Shown here one piece after another: positions 18,640 to 26,806 of a DNA stretch of 64,000 nt (positions are counted from its first letter, which is position 1; every line of letters starts with the position of its first letter). The notes below the pieces were generated by a model. That model was not told the DNA's origin. It saw only the letters and a list, made by a program, of their open reading frames with translations, and did not search any database. This stretch comes from Virgibacillus subterraneus. Lineage in GTDB: Bacteria > Bacillota > Bacilli > Bacillales > Amphibacillaceae. Both the position numbers and the translations under genes were made by a program. The stretch spans positions 248,001 through 312,000 of the forward strand of contig NZ_FOEH01000004.1 of the NCBI RefSeq assembly GCF_900110695.1, read 5' to 3'.

Positions 18640-18819
18640 CATTACCATGTACATAATAGCATAGTGAGACAGCTAAGATTGCTTGGCTGTTTCAAAACAC
18701 GGAGAAGACTTACACTTCCCCATAAGTTCTTCCTCCGGTTTCTCCTCTCCCTTTGCCTTTTTGTTTTCTAACAAGAAAACAAAGGGACCTGCAGAAAATA
18801 TCTGCAGGTTTTCTTTTTG
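18640..18819 (+). ncRNA. Candidate structured small RNA, plus strand
   Basis: No coding gene is read on the plus strand here, yet a textbook plus-strand terminator ends the stretch. Upstream, CGGAGAAGACTT can pair with AAGTTCTTCCTCCG (about 18700-18738), and TTTGTTTTCT pairs with AGAAAACAAA (18759-18783), so most of the region can fold. A TATAAT at about 18636 has no good -35. The 5' end is therefore a guess. Confidence 0.35.
18787..18819 (+). terminator. Orphan plus-strand intrinsic terminator
   Basis: A 9-bp perfect stem, ACCTGCAGA with TCTGCAGGT, is followed by TTTTCTTTTT on the plus strand. The minus-strand continuation is poor in T, so it does not serve the flanking minus-strand genes. 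Confidence 0.7.
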
Positions 18820-18820
18820 T

Positions 18821-18949
18821 AGTTAAGAAAGTAACAAAATACTTTTTACTTCATAAGTTCAACCAAAGCTTATCTATAATAAGGCTTTTACTTCAAAGAA
18901 TAAGGGGGCTACGAAAGCAAAAATACGCTTTCATAAGACTCCCTTTAAC
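18821..18949 (+). repeat. R1 intergenic repeat with hairpin extension
   Basis: The full ~130-base form of R1 in forward orientation: AGTTAAGAAAGTA, then ACTTTTTACTTCATAAG, AAGGCTTTTAC, then a hairpin of the form GGGGGCTACGAAAGC / GCTTTCATAAGACTCCC. It aligns block by block with 38243-38358 and with the reverse complement of 32207-32334. Confidence 0.75.
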
Positions 18950-18986
18950 GAAATGCCGATTTTTCTAAAATTTTTTGACAAAACTA

Positions 18987-19023
18987 AACCTTTGCGGTCA
19001 AGTTATGTATCACCGCAAAGGTT
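18987..19023 (-). terminator. Terminator of ylbG
   Basis: A 12-bp stem, AACCTTTGCGGT with ACCGCAAAGGTT, overlapping the ylbG stop, then TTTAGTTTTG on the minus strand. Confidence 0.8.
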
Positions 19024-19297
19024 AAATTCCCATTTTATAGTCATACTGTTTAGCCTTATCAGGTTTAGCGTTCTCATAATCTGTTTGTACAAATGGTTTA
19101 TAAGAACGATCGATTTTTGACACGAAAGAAAGCTTTAGTAGCTTAGTCTCTATAGTTTCCAATTCAGATTGGTCTACATAAATCACTGCGTACTTTAACT
19201 TCCTTGAAGAATAAATTAAGTGCCCATATCGCTTTATTTGTTTTATGTTTTTCATATGCTGAAACCAAACAATTAATCCTTGACGTTTCGTTATCAT
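19022..19297 (-). CDS. ylbG: YlbG, UPF0298 family protein
   Basis: A 91-residue small soluble protein of the UPF0298/DUF2129 family, conserved in Firmicutes, function unknown. Family traits are the start RQGLIVWFQHMKNIKQIKRYGHLIYSSRKLKYAVIYV (residues 5-41) and FVSKIDRSYKPFV near 58-70. Position between ylbF and rsmD is the conserved order. The ATG at 19297 is the only sensible start. Last gene of the ylbF-ylbG group; it ends inside a terminator. Confidence 0.92.
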   Translation of the reverse strand: MITKRQGLIVWFQHMKNIKQIKRYGHLIYSSRKLKYAVIYVDQSELETIETKLLKLSFVSKIDRSYKPFVQTDYENAKPDKAKQYDYKMGI

Positions 19298-19365
19298 CGG
19301 ATATCCTCGCTAACATCATGTTTGCAAATAAGTGTATCAGAATATAATAAATACATCAATATTTA

Positions 19366-19809
19366 CTAGGATGCTTTACAACCACAACCACTGCTTCCAC
19401 TTCCGCAACCGCAGCCGCCATCACTTAATGCAGCTCCATCTTTCGGTGCTTTAATATCATCGCTCACACTTAAAGCAATATACTCGCTTACCTCATCGAG
19501 TAACTTTTGCAAGTTACGTTCAGCAATCTTAAATGCTGCAACTTTGTCATTCATATCCATTTCACGTTTTGTAGAGCGTACTTCTTTCATAATTTGATTA
19601 TAGTCAGGATGATACCTTCCAAAACGTTGAACGTCTTCATAATGACCTTTTGTATCTTTAAACGCCTTTATAAGCCGTTGAGCTTCATCATCATTCCTTA
19701 CATTTTTAAGGGAATCTTCGTAGGCTTCCATAACATCTGACTTTTGAATCATATCACTGACTATATCAGAATGGTCAAGTATATCTACATATTCCATTGT
19801 ACCAATCAT
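19366..19809 (-). CDS. ylbF: YlbF/RicF, subunit of the RNase Y-stimulating Y-complex
   Basis: A 147-residue YmcA/YlbF-family helical protein. In B. subtilis RicF (YlbF) joins RicA (YmcA) and RicT (YaaT) in a complex carrying [4Fe-4S] clusters that directs RNase Y maturation of mRNAs and supports competence, biofilm and sporulation. The diagnostic central stretch HYEDVQRFGRYHPDYNQIMKE is at 56-76. The Cys-Gly-rich tail has C133, C135, C142 and C144, fitting cluster binding. The ATG at 19809 (MIGTMEYV, like MYATMESV in B. subtilis) follows GAGGTGGAGGTG. Confidence 0.94.
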   Translation of the reverse strand: MIGTMEYVDILDHSDIVSDMIQKSDVMEAYEDSLKNVRNDDEAQRLIKAFKDTKGHYEDVQRFGRYHPDYNQIMKEVRSTKREMDMNDKVAAFKIAERNLQKLLDEVSEYIALSVSDDIKAPKDGAALSDGGCGCGSGSSGCGCKAS

Positions 19810-19866
19810 TTTTTCACCTCCACCTCAATCTTATCATGTAATTCCCTTAATGAAAACGTAATTTAT

Positions 19867-20100
19867 TTAATCCTTCATTGCCCCTGCAAATTGAATTAGC
19901 ATATTGACCATTTTCATCTGATCCCCAAATTTCTCAACTTGTTGAGGTATTGTTTTTCCATAAAATTTTTTTGATTCTTTTTCAAGTTCCTTGACCCTAG
20001 AAGGATCTCTTGAAAGGTATCGATACCAAGCAGGATTATAACGCACAAAATTAGCTAGCTTTGGATTTTGTTGCAAGTATTGATATGTTGATGTCTGCAT
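19867..20100 (-). CDS. ylbE: YlbE-like small protein
   Basis: A 77-residue soluble protein of the YlbE-like family, restricted to spore-forming bacilli, function unknown. It begins MQTSTYQYLQQNPKLANFVRYNPAWYRYLSRDP, with the Pro/Trp/Tyr-rich motif typical of the family, and ends in a short amphipathic helix. It starts 10 bases after ylbD, so both are on one mRNA. A GAGGTGG site precedes the ATG at 20100. Confidence 0.88.
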   Translation of the reverse strand: MQTSTYQYLQQNPKLANFVRYNPAWYRYLSRDPSRVKELEKESKKFYGKTIPQQVEKFGDQMKMVNMLIQFAGAMKD

Positions 20101-20110
20101 CGTACCACCT

Positions 20111-20500
20111 CTAGTCCCTCCCCCAATTAAATGGATTATTTGATTTCCTGAACTGCTGTGGAGGGGTTTTTGTTGTCTGAAATTGCCCTAATACATCTTG
20201 AATTGTTGTAATGGTATTACTTAATTGGTGTACTTGCTTTTGCACCTTATCTATATCAACATTTTCCGATAGTTTCATTAACTGGCCAAACAATTCTCCT
20301 TTACCTTCTTTTGACTTGCCTTCAGCCTCTTCCTTCTTGTAACTGTCCCAAACCGGATCATCTTCACCAAGTAATGCCCACTTCTCATAATACTCCTGCC
20401 AGCCTCTCCCGCTTTTACGGACTTCTTCAATAAGCTTTGGATGCTTATTCATAAATACTTTAAACTCCCTAACACTAGGGTGAAGCTTATCATCACTCAC
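20111..20500 (-). CDS. ylbD: YlbD, putative spore coat protein
   Basis: A 129-residue charged protein of the YlbD coat-protein family. The conserved N-terminus HPSVREFKVFMNKHPKLIEEVRKSGRGWQEYYEKWALLGEDDPVW covers residues 7-51. A Lys/Glu-rich stretch and a helix follow, and the C-terminus FRKSNNPFNWGRD is basic and aromatic. In Bacillus the gene is expressed in the mother cell. The ATG at 20500 follows GAGGTGAAAAACTGTG. First gene of ylbD-ylbE. Confidence 0.87.
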   Translation of the reverse strand: MSDDKLHPSVREFKVFMNKHPKLIEEVRKSGRGWQEYYEKWALLGEDDPVWDSYKKEEAEGKSKEGKGELFGQLMKLSENVDIDKVQKQVHQLSNTITTIQDVLGQFQTTKTPPQQFRKSNNPFNWGRD

Positions 20501-20615
20501 AGTTTTTCACCTCATCATAGTTATCTGTTACTAATTATTTTATGTAATTTAATCAAACACTGTGCGTAATAAAAAGCACAATACTACACTGTTTAAAGTC
20601 CGAAACAAGAATAAA

Positions 20616-20679
20616 CGCACTAGTTCGTCCTGTACGGCGGAGCTGGACTTGGCTAATTCGGAAGTCCATTTATCCACAG
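20616..20679 (+). repeat. R2 remnant (right-hand part)
   Basis: CGCACTAGTTCGTCCTGTACG, then AATTCGGAAGTCCATTTATCC, matches the far end of the long R2 copy (reverse strand, about 56626-56676) in the same block order with scattered changes. It lies between ylbD and ylbC. No left half is present. Confidence 0.7.
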
Positions 20680-20739
20680 CATTTAGACTTTATAGTACGC
20701 TTAATAACAAAAATACCATCCTATGCGTTTTTTCAAACC

Positions 20740-21804
20740 CTATTGTTTTTTCAAGAAGTTTTGAGTGTAATAAAATCGAAAGACTCCTACTCCTAAATGT
20801 GTATAATCCTCTTTCAGTAATGCCTCCCGGTGTCCTTCACTATTTAACCAGCCATGCATAGCTGATGGTACATCCGGATATTGTGCAGCAATATTCTCTC
20901 CGGCTGCCTGATAAAACACCTCTTGTGCTGCTAACCGTTCTTTTAAACCATCCCCATTCAAGGCATAATGAGAGAAGTAATTATTCTCAGCCATATCCTT
21001 ACTATGAAGATAGGCAACCTCGCTAACGGTTTCATCCCATTTTAAAGAGGTTTCTCCATATTGATTTCGGAGAACATTTGTTATATTAAAAACCTGCTGT
21101 TCCATTCCCGTTTCTATCTCTTCCCATTTTTTATCTGAGTAATTAGGTTTTTCAGGCAAATCACCGCGATACTCCATTTCATAAGGACGGTGCTGTAACA
21201 ATATGTCCGCAGATAACACACGAATAGATGACAATTTATTTGTAAACGTATCAAAATATAATTGCATAAATATATCATCTGTTAGCTTGACTAGTGGTCT
21301 TCCTTGTATTTCCTCATCCTTTAAGCGAAATGTATATGAATTAAGTTTCTTACTGTAAGACACCTCATTTGTAATAGACAGTTCTTTCTTCACCGATTCA
21401 TAGTCTTGCCCGATTTCAATAGGTTCAAGCGACAAGTCATTTCCAACAGCATAGATTGATCTAATTTCATCACCGACTACTCCAAATTGAATATGTTGTT
21501 TTTGCTGATCCGTGTATACCCACCATTCATAGCCATATCCGCTTTGATCTCTTCTTACCGGCTCTCCGAATGCTTTAATTAATTCATCCGTTGATTTATC
21601 TACCCATTGAAAAAGATCTCCCTTTAAAGGAATAGTTAATCTCTCCTCAGGTATTTGCTTGGTCTCTAGCATATTCTTCTTTGTTTCAAAAATGCTGCTA
21701 AAGTCATCTATCGCCTGTTTGGGTGATAGATTATTTTTTTCAAAAAGATAATAGCCACCAATTAAGAGTAATACTAATAGTGCAACTACTTGAATAAACC
21801 GCAT
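20740..21804 (-). CDS. ylbC: YlbC, membrane-anchored CAP-domain protein
   Basis: A 354-residue protein with a membrane anchor at about 5-22, a CAP-associated N-terminal domain (about 70-200) and a C-terminal CAP/SCP domain (about 235-350). CAP signatures are VLRNQYGETSLKWDETVSEVAYLHSKDMAENNYFSHYALNGDGLKERL and the later PDVPSAMHGWLNSEGHREALLKEDYTHLGVGV. The paired His in FSH and EGH mark the usual cavity. The role of CAP proteins in bacilli is poorly known; an extracellular one is likely. Length agrees with B. subtilis YlbC. It stands alone, with about 235 empty bases on each side. Confidence 0.9.
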   Translation of the reverse strand: MRFIQVVALLVLLLIGGYYLFEKNNLSPKQAIDDFSSIFETKKNMLETKQIPEERLTIPLKGDLFQWVDKSTDELIKAFGEPVRRDQSGYGYEWWVYTDQQKQHIQFGVVGDEIRSIYAVGNDLSLEPIEIGQDYESVKKELSITNEVSYSKKLNSYTFRLKDEEIQGRPLVKLTDDIFMQLYFDTFTNKLSSIRVLSADILLQHRPYEMEYRGDLPEKPNYSDKKWEEIETGMEQQVFNITNVLRNQYGETSLKWDETVSEVAYLHSKDMAENNYFSHYALNGDGLKERLAAQEVFYQAAGENIAAQYPDVPSAMHGWLNSEGHREALLKEDYTHLGVGVFRFYYTQNFLKKQ

Positions 21805-21997
21805 AGACGCTTCCCCTTCTATTCAACCTTTTACTGTTAACTATATGTAAGAGATTCCAAGTACATTCTCTTTTCTTTATTTTTTTCAGAAAAATTGACC
21901 TTTCTTTAAAGTGTTTTTTATCCTCTACTTTGGAGTGTTAGCCTCAGTTCACTTATGTAGTAAGATTAGTTATGCTTTATTAACTATCTATTAAAAA

Positions 21998-22024
21998 ACA
22001 ACCGTATATGGATTATACGGTTGT
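21998..22024 (-). terminator. Terminator of ylbB
   Basis: An 11-bp stem, ACAACCGTATA with TATACGGTTGT, followed on the minus strand by TTTTTTAATAG. Confidence 0.85.
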
Positions 22025-22039
22025 TCTCATTATACTACA

Positions 22040-22468
22040 TTAATGAAGTTCTGGTCGTTCAGAAATTTCCTCAAGAGCATGACCTGCAGCATCATTTGAT
22101 TTATCCTCAAGTGAAAGATCCCCTAACGAAACAATGCCTACGAGTTTACCATTATCAACAATAGGTAAACGTCGAATTTGATTTTCAGCCATTAGTCTAC
22201 TTGCTTCCTCTACTGAAGTATCTGGCGAAGTGAAATGCAGCTTATCACTCATAACCTCTTGTACCTTTGTTGTGTCTGGCTTCTTATCAGCATACCCTCT
22301 TAAAACCAAATCACGGTCGGTAATTACCCCCAGAAGTTCCCGATCAGCTGAACAAACTGGAATAACACCAACATTCCTGTCTTTCATCTTCATAGCTGCA
22401 TCATGTAACGTATCATCTTTCAGACAAACAACTATGTCCGTACTCATAATTTCTTTAGCAGCTTTCAT
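22040..22468 (-). CDS. ylbB: YlbB, CBS-domain-pair protein
   Basis: A 142-residue stand-alone CBS pair (Bateman module): first CBS at about 1-60 (IMSTDIVVCLKDDTLHDAAMKM ... GVITDRDLVLRG), second at about 70-125 (VMSDKLHFTSPDTSVEEASRLM ... GIVSLGDLS). Such modules bind adenine nucleotides or related ligands and act as sensors; no output domain is attached. The GVITDRDL and GIVSLGDL motifs are intact. The ATG at 22468 follows AGGAGG. Divergent from ylbA. Confidence 0.9.
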   Translation of the reverse strand: MKAAKEIMSTDIVVCLKDDTLHDAAMKMKDRNVGVIPVCSADRELLGVITDRDLVLRGYADKKPDTTKVQEVMSDKLHFTSPDTSVEEASRLMAENQIRRLPIVDNGKLVGIVSLGDLSLEDKSNDAAGHALEEISERPELH

Positions 22469-22625
22469 TACACTTCCTCCTTAGCGAATTTTATAGTATC
22501 ACTTATTATTCATTCCCAAATTTACAAATATCTTTCATATATCCGTTTAATTTTCTTTTCGATTGCAACTTGGGCTATTTAGTATTATTATTGTTATGTG
22601 AGGAAAAAGATGTGAGGTGGATAAA

Positions 22626-22991
22626 ATGAGATTAGAAAATACTGGAATTGAAGATTCTATTGTTGATGTGAAACCATTAGATCACCTGATGGCAAAACAC
22701 GCTTTTATTCGTGGAGGCCAGTGGGATTACGAACGTGTAACCTATGACTATAAAATTGGTTCCAAAGAAAAAAACATTACATATTATATTCGAATTTTAG
22801 GTTATGCAGTTGAGGGTGATGTCGACCGTGGTAATGCTGTTATTAAACTTTCAACACCATTACTTGGTAAACACTATTACCCACATGGTGTAGAATATGG
22901 CGAACAGGAAAATTTCCCTGAAAACTTAGTAGAACGTGCAACTAACCTTGTATCAAAAGTCAAAGAAGAAATTGAGATATATAAAAAATAA
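22626..22991 (+). CDS. ylbA: YlbA, YugN-like family protein
   Basis: A 121-residue soluble protein of the YugN-like family, function unknown. Characteristic residues are the central GGQWDYERVTYDYKI (about 31-45) and TPLLGKHYYPHGVEYGEQENFP (about 77-98). The ATG at 22626 follows GAGGTGG by five bases; an upstream GTG at 22617 falls inside that site. It occupies the same slot between ylbB and the cta genes as in B. subtilis. A clean terminator follows. Confidence 0.88.
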   Translation: MRLENTGIEDSIVDVKPLDHLMAKHAFIRGGQWDYERVTYDYKIGSKEKNITYYIRILGYAVEGDVDRGNAVIKLSTPLLGKHYYPHGVEYGEQENFPENLVERATNLVSKVKEEIEIYKK

Positions 22992-23023
22992 ACAGATGAA
23001 AAATACAGGTATTTAATAATCAT

Positions 23024-23064
23024 AAAACCAACTGCTCAGTAAATAACAGGCGCAGTTGGTTTTT
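23024..23064 (+). terminator. Terminator of ylbA
   Basis: A 12-bp perfect stem, AAAACCAACTGC with GCAGTTGGTTTT, followed by TTTTAAT. Confidence 0.88.
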
Positions 23065-23168
23065 TAATAACCTAAACCATTATGTTTAACTGTTCAAACC
23101 GTATAATTAGTGCTATATTTTTTATATACATATTTATCCTATATAAAGAAAGGAGACATCAATTCACA

Positions 23169-24227
23169 TTGTTTCGATCTATATCAAAACGCCAATGGAC
23201 ATTAATCATCTTAACCATATTCCTAATACTGGTCTTTTACTTTATACTACCAGTCTCAATACCTTTAATCGTTGCATTAGTAACAGCATTAATCCTCAAT
23301 CCTTTAGTAAGATTTTTACAACGAAAAGGAAGAATAAGCCGAAAAACATCAGTAATTATCGTGTTCCTGTTATTTTTGGTATTCATAGGGATTTCGGGGT
23401 CATTTGTCGTTACAAAAGCAGTTACCCAAGTTGTTAATTTTGTCGAAGATATTCCTACACACTTTAATGAGCTAAATAATGTTTACGCAGATTGGGAATC
23501 AGATTTTGAAAATTATACACAGAGTCTGCCACCAGAATTCACTGATCAGATTTCCGATAGTATACAGTCACATCTAACTAACTTAAGTAATGCAGCTAAA
23601 GAAAAAATCACCATAGAGAATATTGCACAAATCTTTGCCCAAGTTCCACAGTATTTAATCAGTTTTCTTGTTTACATAATTGCACTGTTTTTATTTATGC
23701 TCGAATTACCGTTGATTAAAGCAAAATTATATAATTTAATGACAAAAGAAACTGCTGAAAAGGTTTCCTTCATGAACAATAGACTTTCAAGCGTTGTACT
23801 CGGATTCCTCAAAGCGCAATTACTTGTCAGTGTTATTATTTTCCTTGTTACTTTATTGGGCCTATTTGTAATAGCACCTGAAGTAGCTATTATAATGGCA
23901 CTTATTGTTTGGATAGTTGATTTCATTCCAATTATAGGGTCGATTATAATTGTTGGTCCATGGTCATTATTTATGTTCATCTCTGGTGATACAGTTCTGG
24001 GCATTAAGTTAGCGATATTGGCCATTATATTGTTGGCAGTACGAAGAACAGTCGAACCGAAAGTAATGGGAAAGCATATTGGTCTATCACCACTTGCCAC
24101 ACTTATTGCAATGTTTTTGGGAATAAAACTATTGGGTATTCTAGGTTTTATATTAGGACCATTATTCCTGATTGCCTTTAATTCAGCAAAAGAAGCCAAA
24201 ATAATAAAATGGAATATAAAAATATAA
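23169..24227 (+). CDS. AI-2E/YtvI-family membrane permease
   Basis: A 352-residue UPF0118 (AI-2E exporter superfamily) protein with about seven or eight spans: two N-terminal, a large extracellular helical loop (about 90-170), and a C-terminal bundle with the signature IVDFIPIIGSIIIVGPWSLF and RRTVEPKVMGKHIGLSPLATLIAMFLG. Members export diverse small molecules or act as Na+/H+ exchangers; YtvI-type members occur in spore formers. The substrate is unknown. The start is uncertain: I choose TTG at 23169, 13 bases after AAAGGAG, giving a family-like N-terminus; the ATG at 23082 has no ribosome site. This gene is not at this spot in B. subtilis. Confidence 0.82.
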   Translation: MFRSISKRQWTLIILTIFLILVFYFILPVSIPLIVALVTALILNPLVRFLQRKGRISRKTSVIIVFLLFLVFIGISGSFVVTKAVTQVVNFVEDIPTHFNELNNVYADWESDFENYTQSLPPEFTDQISDSIQSHLTNLSNAAKEKITIENIAQIFAQVPQYLISFLVYIIALFLFMLELPLIKAKLYNLMTKETAEKVSFMNNRLSSVVLGFLKAQLLVSVIIFLVTLLGLFVIAPEVAIIMALIVWIVDFIPIIGSIIIVGPWSLFMFISGDTVLGIKLAILAIILLAVRRTVEPKVMGKHIGLSPLATLIAMFLGIKLLGILGFILGPLFLIAFNSAKEAKIIKWNIKI

Positions 24228-24258
24228 AGTGTGCGAGCTAATACTGCTCGCACACTTT
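24226..24258. terminator. Shared terminator of the permease gene and ctaM
   Basis: A perfect 13-bp stem, AAAGTGTGCGAGC with GCTCGCACACTTT, overlaps the permease stop and abuts the ctaM stop. The U tract is short on both strands. Confidence 0.72.
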
Positions 24259-24260
24259 AC

Positions 24261-24716
24261 TTATCCACCTAATATTGCTTTTAACATACTTGTTGTTTGA
24301 CCACCATCATAAATAATGTACAAGAGTAAATAAACCATTACCCCTGTAATTGCACTAAAAAACCAAATCACACTTGTTACAGGTCCGATTTTTCTATGAA
24401 TTTTTATTTTTCGCTTTAATGCTAATGTTATTGTCACGACACCAAAAATAGCCCCTGTTGTTGCCAGGAAAATATGGAAAATCAAAAAGATTGTATAGTA
24501 TATTTTGATATCCTCTGGTCCCCCAAAGCTTGTATTTCCAATAAAGATAGTTCGTGATACATAAATTATAAAAAATAACAACGCACTGATCGCTGCAGAA
24601 ATCATCGTTTTTTTATGTGCACTTGCATTCCCTTTAATAATAAATCTCCATCCAAATGCAACTAAAACAGCACTTGTCATGATGAAGAAAGTGCTTATCG
24701 TTGGTAAAAACGGCAT
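24261..24716 (-). CDS. ctaM: CtaM, DUF420 oxidase maturation protein
   Basis: A 151-residue protein with four membrane spans, DUF420 family. CtaM in Staphylococcus and its B. subtilis relative YozB are linked to maturation of heme-copper oxidases. Conserved polar positions sit in membrane segments: SAHKKTMISAAI (about 32-43), IYVSRTIFIG (51-60), IFHIFLATTGAIFG (about 78-91) and KRKIKIHRKIGPVTSVIWFFSAITGVMVYLLLY (about 101-133), giving three His that could bind heme or metal. It is the last gene of the ctaBCDEFG block, which supports the role. Confidence 0.87.
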   Translation of the reverse strand: MPFLPTISTFFIMTSAVLVAFGWRFIIKGNASAHKKTMISAAISALLFFIIYVSRTIFIGNTSFGGPEDIKIYYTIFLIFHIFLATTGAIFGVVTITLALKRKIKIHRKIGPVTSVIWFFSAITGVMVYLLLYIIYDGGQTTSMLKAILGG

Positions 24717-24789
24717 ATTTACACTAATCCTTTCTATCCTTATGAAAGTAGCACAATTAAAAAAGCTTCACATAGTCCACATGAATTCA

Positions 24790-25689
24790 CTAACTATATT
24801 CGTTTTCGGGTAATGGATCGATTTGTAAGCTTTCTCGATTAAACCAGCCAAAAAAGATTCTAGCTAAGATTACACCATACGTGATTTCCTGTGATATCTT
24901 CATAATAATACCACCTAGTTGTTGGTCCTCTAATGTAGTCAACGGAGAGAACATTTCAGGACCCGATATGGCATATGTTAAACCTTGTAATACATCATTA
25001 GGTACACATAAAGCTAATGCCTGCATCCAAGCCCCATCCTGTGAATATGCGGCATAAATCGGTACGTCGGCAAAAATAATCAATACACATGCTGGCGTGA
25101 TTAAAACACCATTGGCGAAAATGTAAAATATTTTCCCAAGAGAAGGCATACGATTAAATTCTTTAACTGGTGTCAAAACAGGCCACCATACAATAAATGC
25201 TGCAATCAAAATAGTAACCGATATCGATGAATGTGCAATTTGTGATGACTTAGCAAAGTTGAATATGTCAGGTAAATGATACAATGAAAATAATGTGTTA
25301 AATAACAAAATCGAAATAAGTGGTTTTGATAGGAACGATAGTCCAGGCTTTATAACAGGGCTAAGAACCGCTTTCTCCCATAACCACTTCGGAATTCCCT
25401 TGATAATCAGAATAGGAAACACCAAATAATAAATTGCCATCTGCATCATGTGCGTCGTTAGCATTATGTGAGTAAGTAAATCTACTGGTGAACCTTTTAC
25501 TACATATAACAAAAACAAAGCAATATAAAACATACTCTGTTGTTTTTTGGATGGTTTATCTCCGCCGCCAAACTTCTGACGGTATGGTCCAGTTATCAAA
25601 AAATAGACCAAAGCAAGACCTAATACAAACAAAAGAAAATATGGACTCCACAACGCACGAAAACCAAAAATCTGTAATTCCAACCACAT
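24790..25689 (-). CDS. ctaG: CtaG, caa3 oxidase assembly factor
   Basis: A 299-residue protein with about seven membrane spans, the CtaG/caa3_CtaG family. In B. subtilis it is needed to form active caa3 oxidase and is linked to copper delivery. Family marks are WSPYFLLFVLGLALVYFLITGPY near the start, HIMLTTHMMQMAIYYLVFPILIIKGIP near 74-100, and DVLQGLTYAISGPEMFSPLTTLEDQQLGGIIMKISQE near 233-269. The Met/His-rich LTTHMMQM supports metal handling. It follows ctaF after a terminator, so it may be transcribed partly on its own. Confidence 0.93.
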   Translation of the reverse strand: MWLELQIFGFRALWSPYFLLFVLGLALVYFLITGPYRQKFGGGDKPSKKQQSMFYIALFLLYVVKGSPVDLLTHIMLTTHMMQMAIYYLVFPILIIKGIPKWLWEKAVLSPVIKPGLSFLSKPLISILLFNTLFSLYHLPDIFNFAKSSQIAHSSISVTILIAAFIVWWPVLTPVKEFNRMPSLGKIFYIFANGVLITPACVLIIFADVPIYAAYSQDGAWMQALALCVPNDVLQGLTYAISGPEMFSPLTTLEDQQLGGIIMKISQEITYGVILARIFFGWFNRESLQIDPLPENEYS

Positions 25690-25815
25690 AATATCTCACT
25701 CCATAAACGGATTATGTATCTTATTATAACGCATTTAAATAAGAATCACACATCTGTAATGTGACAATTTTTGAACAAAGAAAAGGATTTATAATTATTA
25801 AAGAGGCAAAAAGAA

Positions 25816-25838
25816 GATCGGGACTTTGTGTCCCGATC
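25816..25838 (-). terminator. Terminator of the ctaCDEF operon
   Basis: An 8-bp GC-rich stem, GATCGGGA with TCCCGATC, followed on the minus strand by TTCTTTTTG. It sits between ctaF and ctaG. Confidence 0.8.
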
Positions 25839-25854
25839 CGATCTCTTTTGTATC

Positions 25855-26178
25855 TTACCACCAAGTGATTACTACTAATCCCGCTATTATAAGTAGTGCT
25901 GCCATTATACCAGCATACATCATTAAGGATGGCATATCATGCCCCTTTTCTTTCATGTGCATGAAATAATAAAACTGAAAAGCTACTTGAATAACAGCTA
26001 GGATTAGTAACACTGGTATGACAAACATCTTTTGCATCATACCAGTAGCCACAATTACAAAAGCAATAATAGTGAACAAAATCATCAATGCAAATGTAAT
26101 TAACTGTTTTTGCATCTCTAATTTATTTTTATGCTTTTGATATGGATTAACTTCGTTGGAATTGGTGTTCTCTGCCAT
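25855..26178 (-). CDS. ctaF: Cytochrome caa3 oxidase subunit IV
   Basis: A 107-residue protein with a short charged cytosolic N-terminus (NPYQKHKNKLEMQKQ) and three membrane helices, the CtaF/subunit IVB family (COX4_pro). It packs against subunits I and III in the membrane and has no cofactor. FQFYYFMHMKEKGH near 68-81 is the family signature. The gene starts three bases after ctaE and ends at a terminator, making it the last gene of the core oxidase operon. Confidence 0.94.
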   Translation of the reverse strand: MAENTNSNEVNPYQKHKNKLEMQKQLITFALMILFTIIAFVIVATGMMQKMFVIPVLLILAVIQVAFQFYYFMHMKEKGHDMPSLMMYAGIMAALLIIAGLVVITWW

Positions 26179-26181
26179 TAA

Positions 26182-26805
26182 TTAACCCACCTTTCCCATT
26201 AAATATACAACTGTAAATATAAACACCCATACAACATCGATAAAGTGCCAATATAAACTAAATACATAAAACTTTGGTGCGTTGTATAAGTTTAAGCCTC
26301 GTTTTGCGTTACGTATCATCAACGCCAAAAGCCACAGTAAACCAAATGTAACGTGTCCTCCGTGGAACCCTACTAATGTATAAAAGGCTGAACCAAATGC
26401 TGATGAGCGGAATGTGAATTCATACTCATGTATATAATGATTAAACTCATACAATTCACAACCTAAAAATGCAAACCCAAGTACAGCCGTAACGCCTAGC
26501 CAAAGCTGCATTTTCTTAAAGTTGTTGTTTTTCATATGATACATCGCATAAACACTTGTTAATGAACTTGTTAATAACAAAATGGTCATTATGAAAACAA
26601 GCTCTAAACCAAACAAATCATTTGTTGTTGGTCCACCAGCTGTTGAGTTTCTTAATGCAAGGTATGTTCCAAACAAACACGCAAATAAAACTGTTTCACC
26701 ACCAAGAAAAAACCAAAAACCAAGAAATTTGTTTTTACCCTCAAGGGTAGCCTTTTCTGGTTCATGTGGCATTGTTTCGGGATTTAAGGAATGATCGTGA
26801 CTCAT
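26182..26805 (-). CDS. ctaE: Cytochrome caa3 oxidase subunit III
   Basis: A 207-residue protein with five membrane spans, the short Bacillus-type subunit III; the two missing helices are supplied by the C-terminus of CtaD. Signatures are KFLGFWFFLGGETVLFACLFGTYLALR near 25-51, FYTLVGFHGGHVTFGLLWL near 143-161 and SLYWHFIDVVWVFIFTVVYL near 181-200. The ATG at 26805 (MSHDHSLN) follows GGGAGG inside the end of ctaD and lies one base past its stop; 18 further upstream codons are within ctaD and rejected. It stabilises the proton-pumping core. Confidence 0.95.
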   Translation of the reverse strand: MSHDHSLNPETMPHEPEKATLEGKNKFLGFWFFLGGETVLFACLFGTYLALRNSTAGGPTTNDLFGLELVFIMTILLLTSSLTSVYAMYHMKNNNFKKMQLWLGVTAVLGFAFLGCELYEFNHYIHEYEFTFRSSAFGSAFYTLVGFHGGHVTFGLLWLLALMIRNAKRGLNLYNAPKFYVFSLYWHFIDVVWVFIFTVVYLMGKVG

Positions 26806-26806
26806 A

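Larger units (their letters stand above)
18544..19021. other. 478-base intergenic region: candidate RNA, R1 repeat, ylbG terminator
   Basis: It holds a structured stretch ending in an orphan plus-strand terminator (18787-18819), an R1 repeat with its hairpin extension (18821-18949) and the terminator of ylbG. A 71-codon plus-strand frame here runs through the terminator and repeat and is not credible. Confidence 0.6.

Noticed and set aside
18753-18968. 71-codon plus-strand frame
   Set aside because: It runs through a strong terminator and an R1 repeat, lacks a ribosome site, and has no protein-like features.
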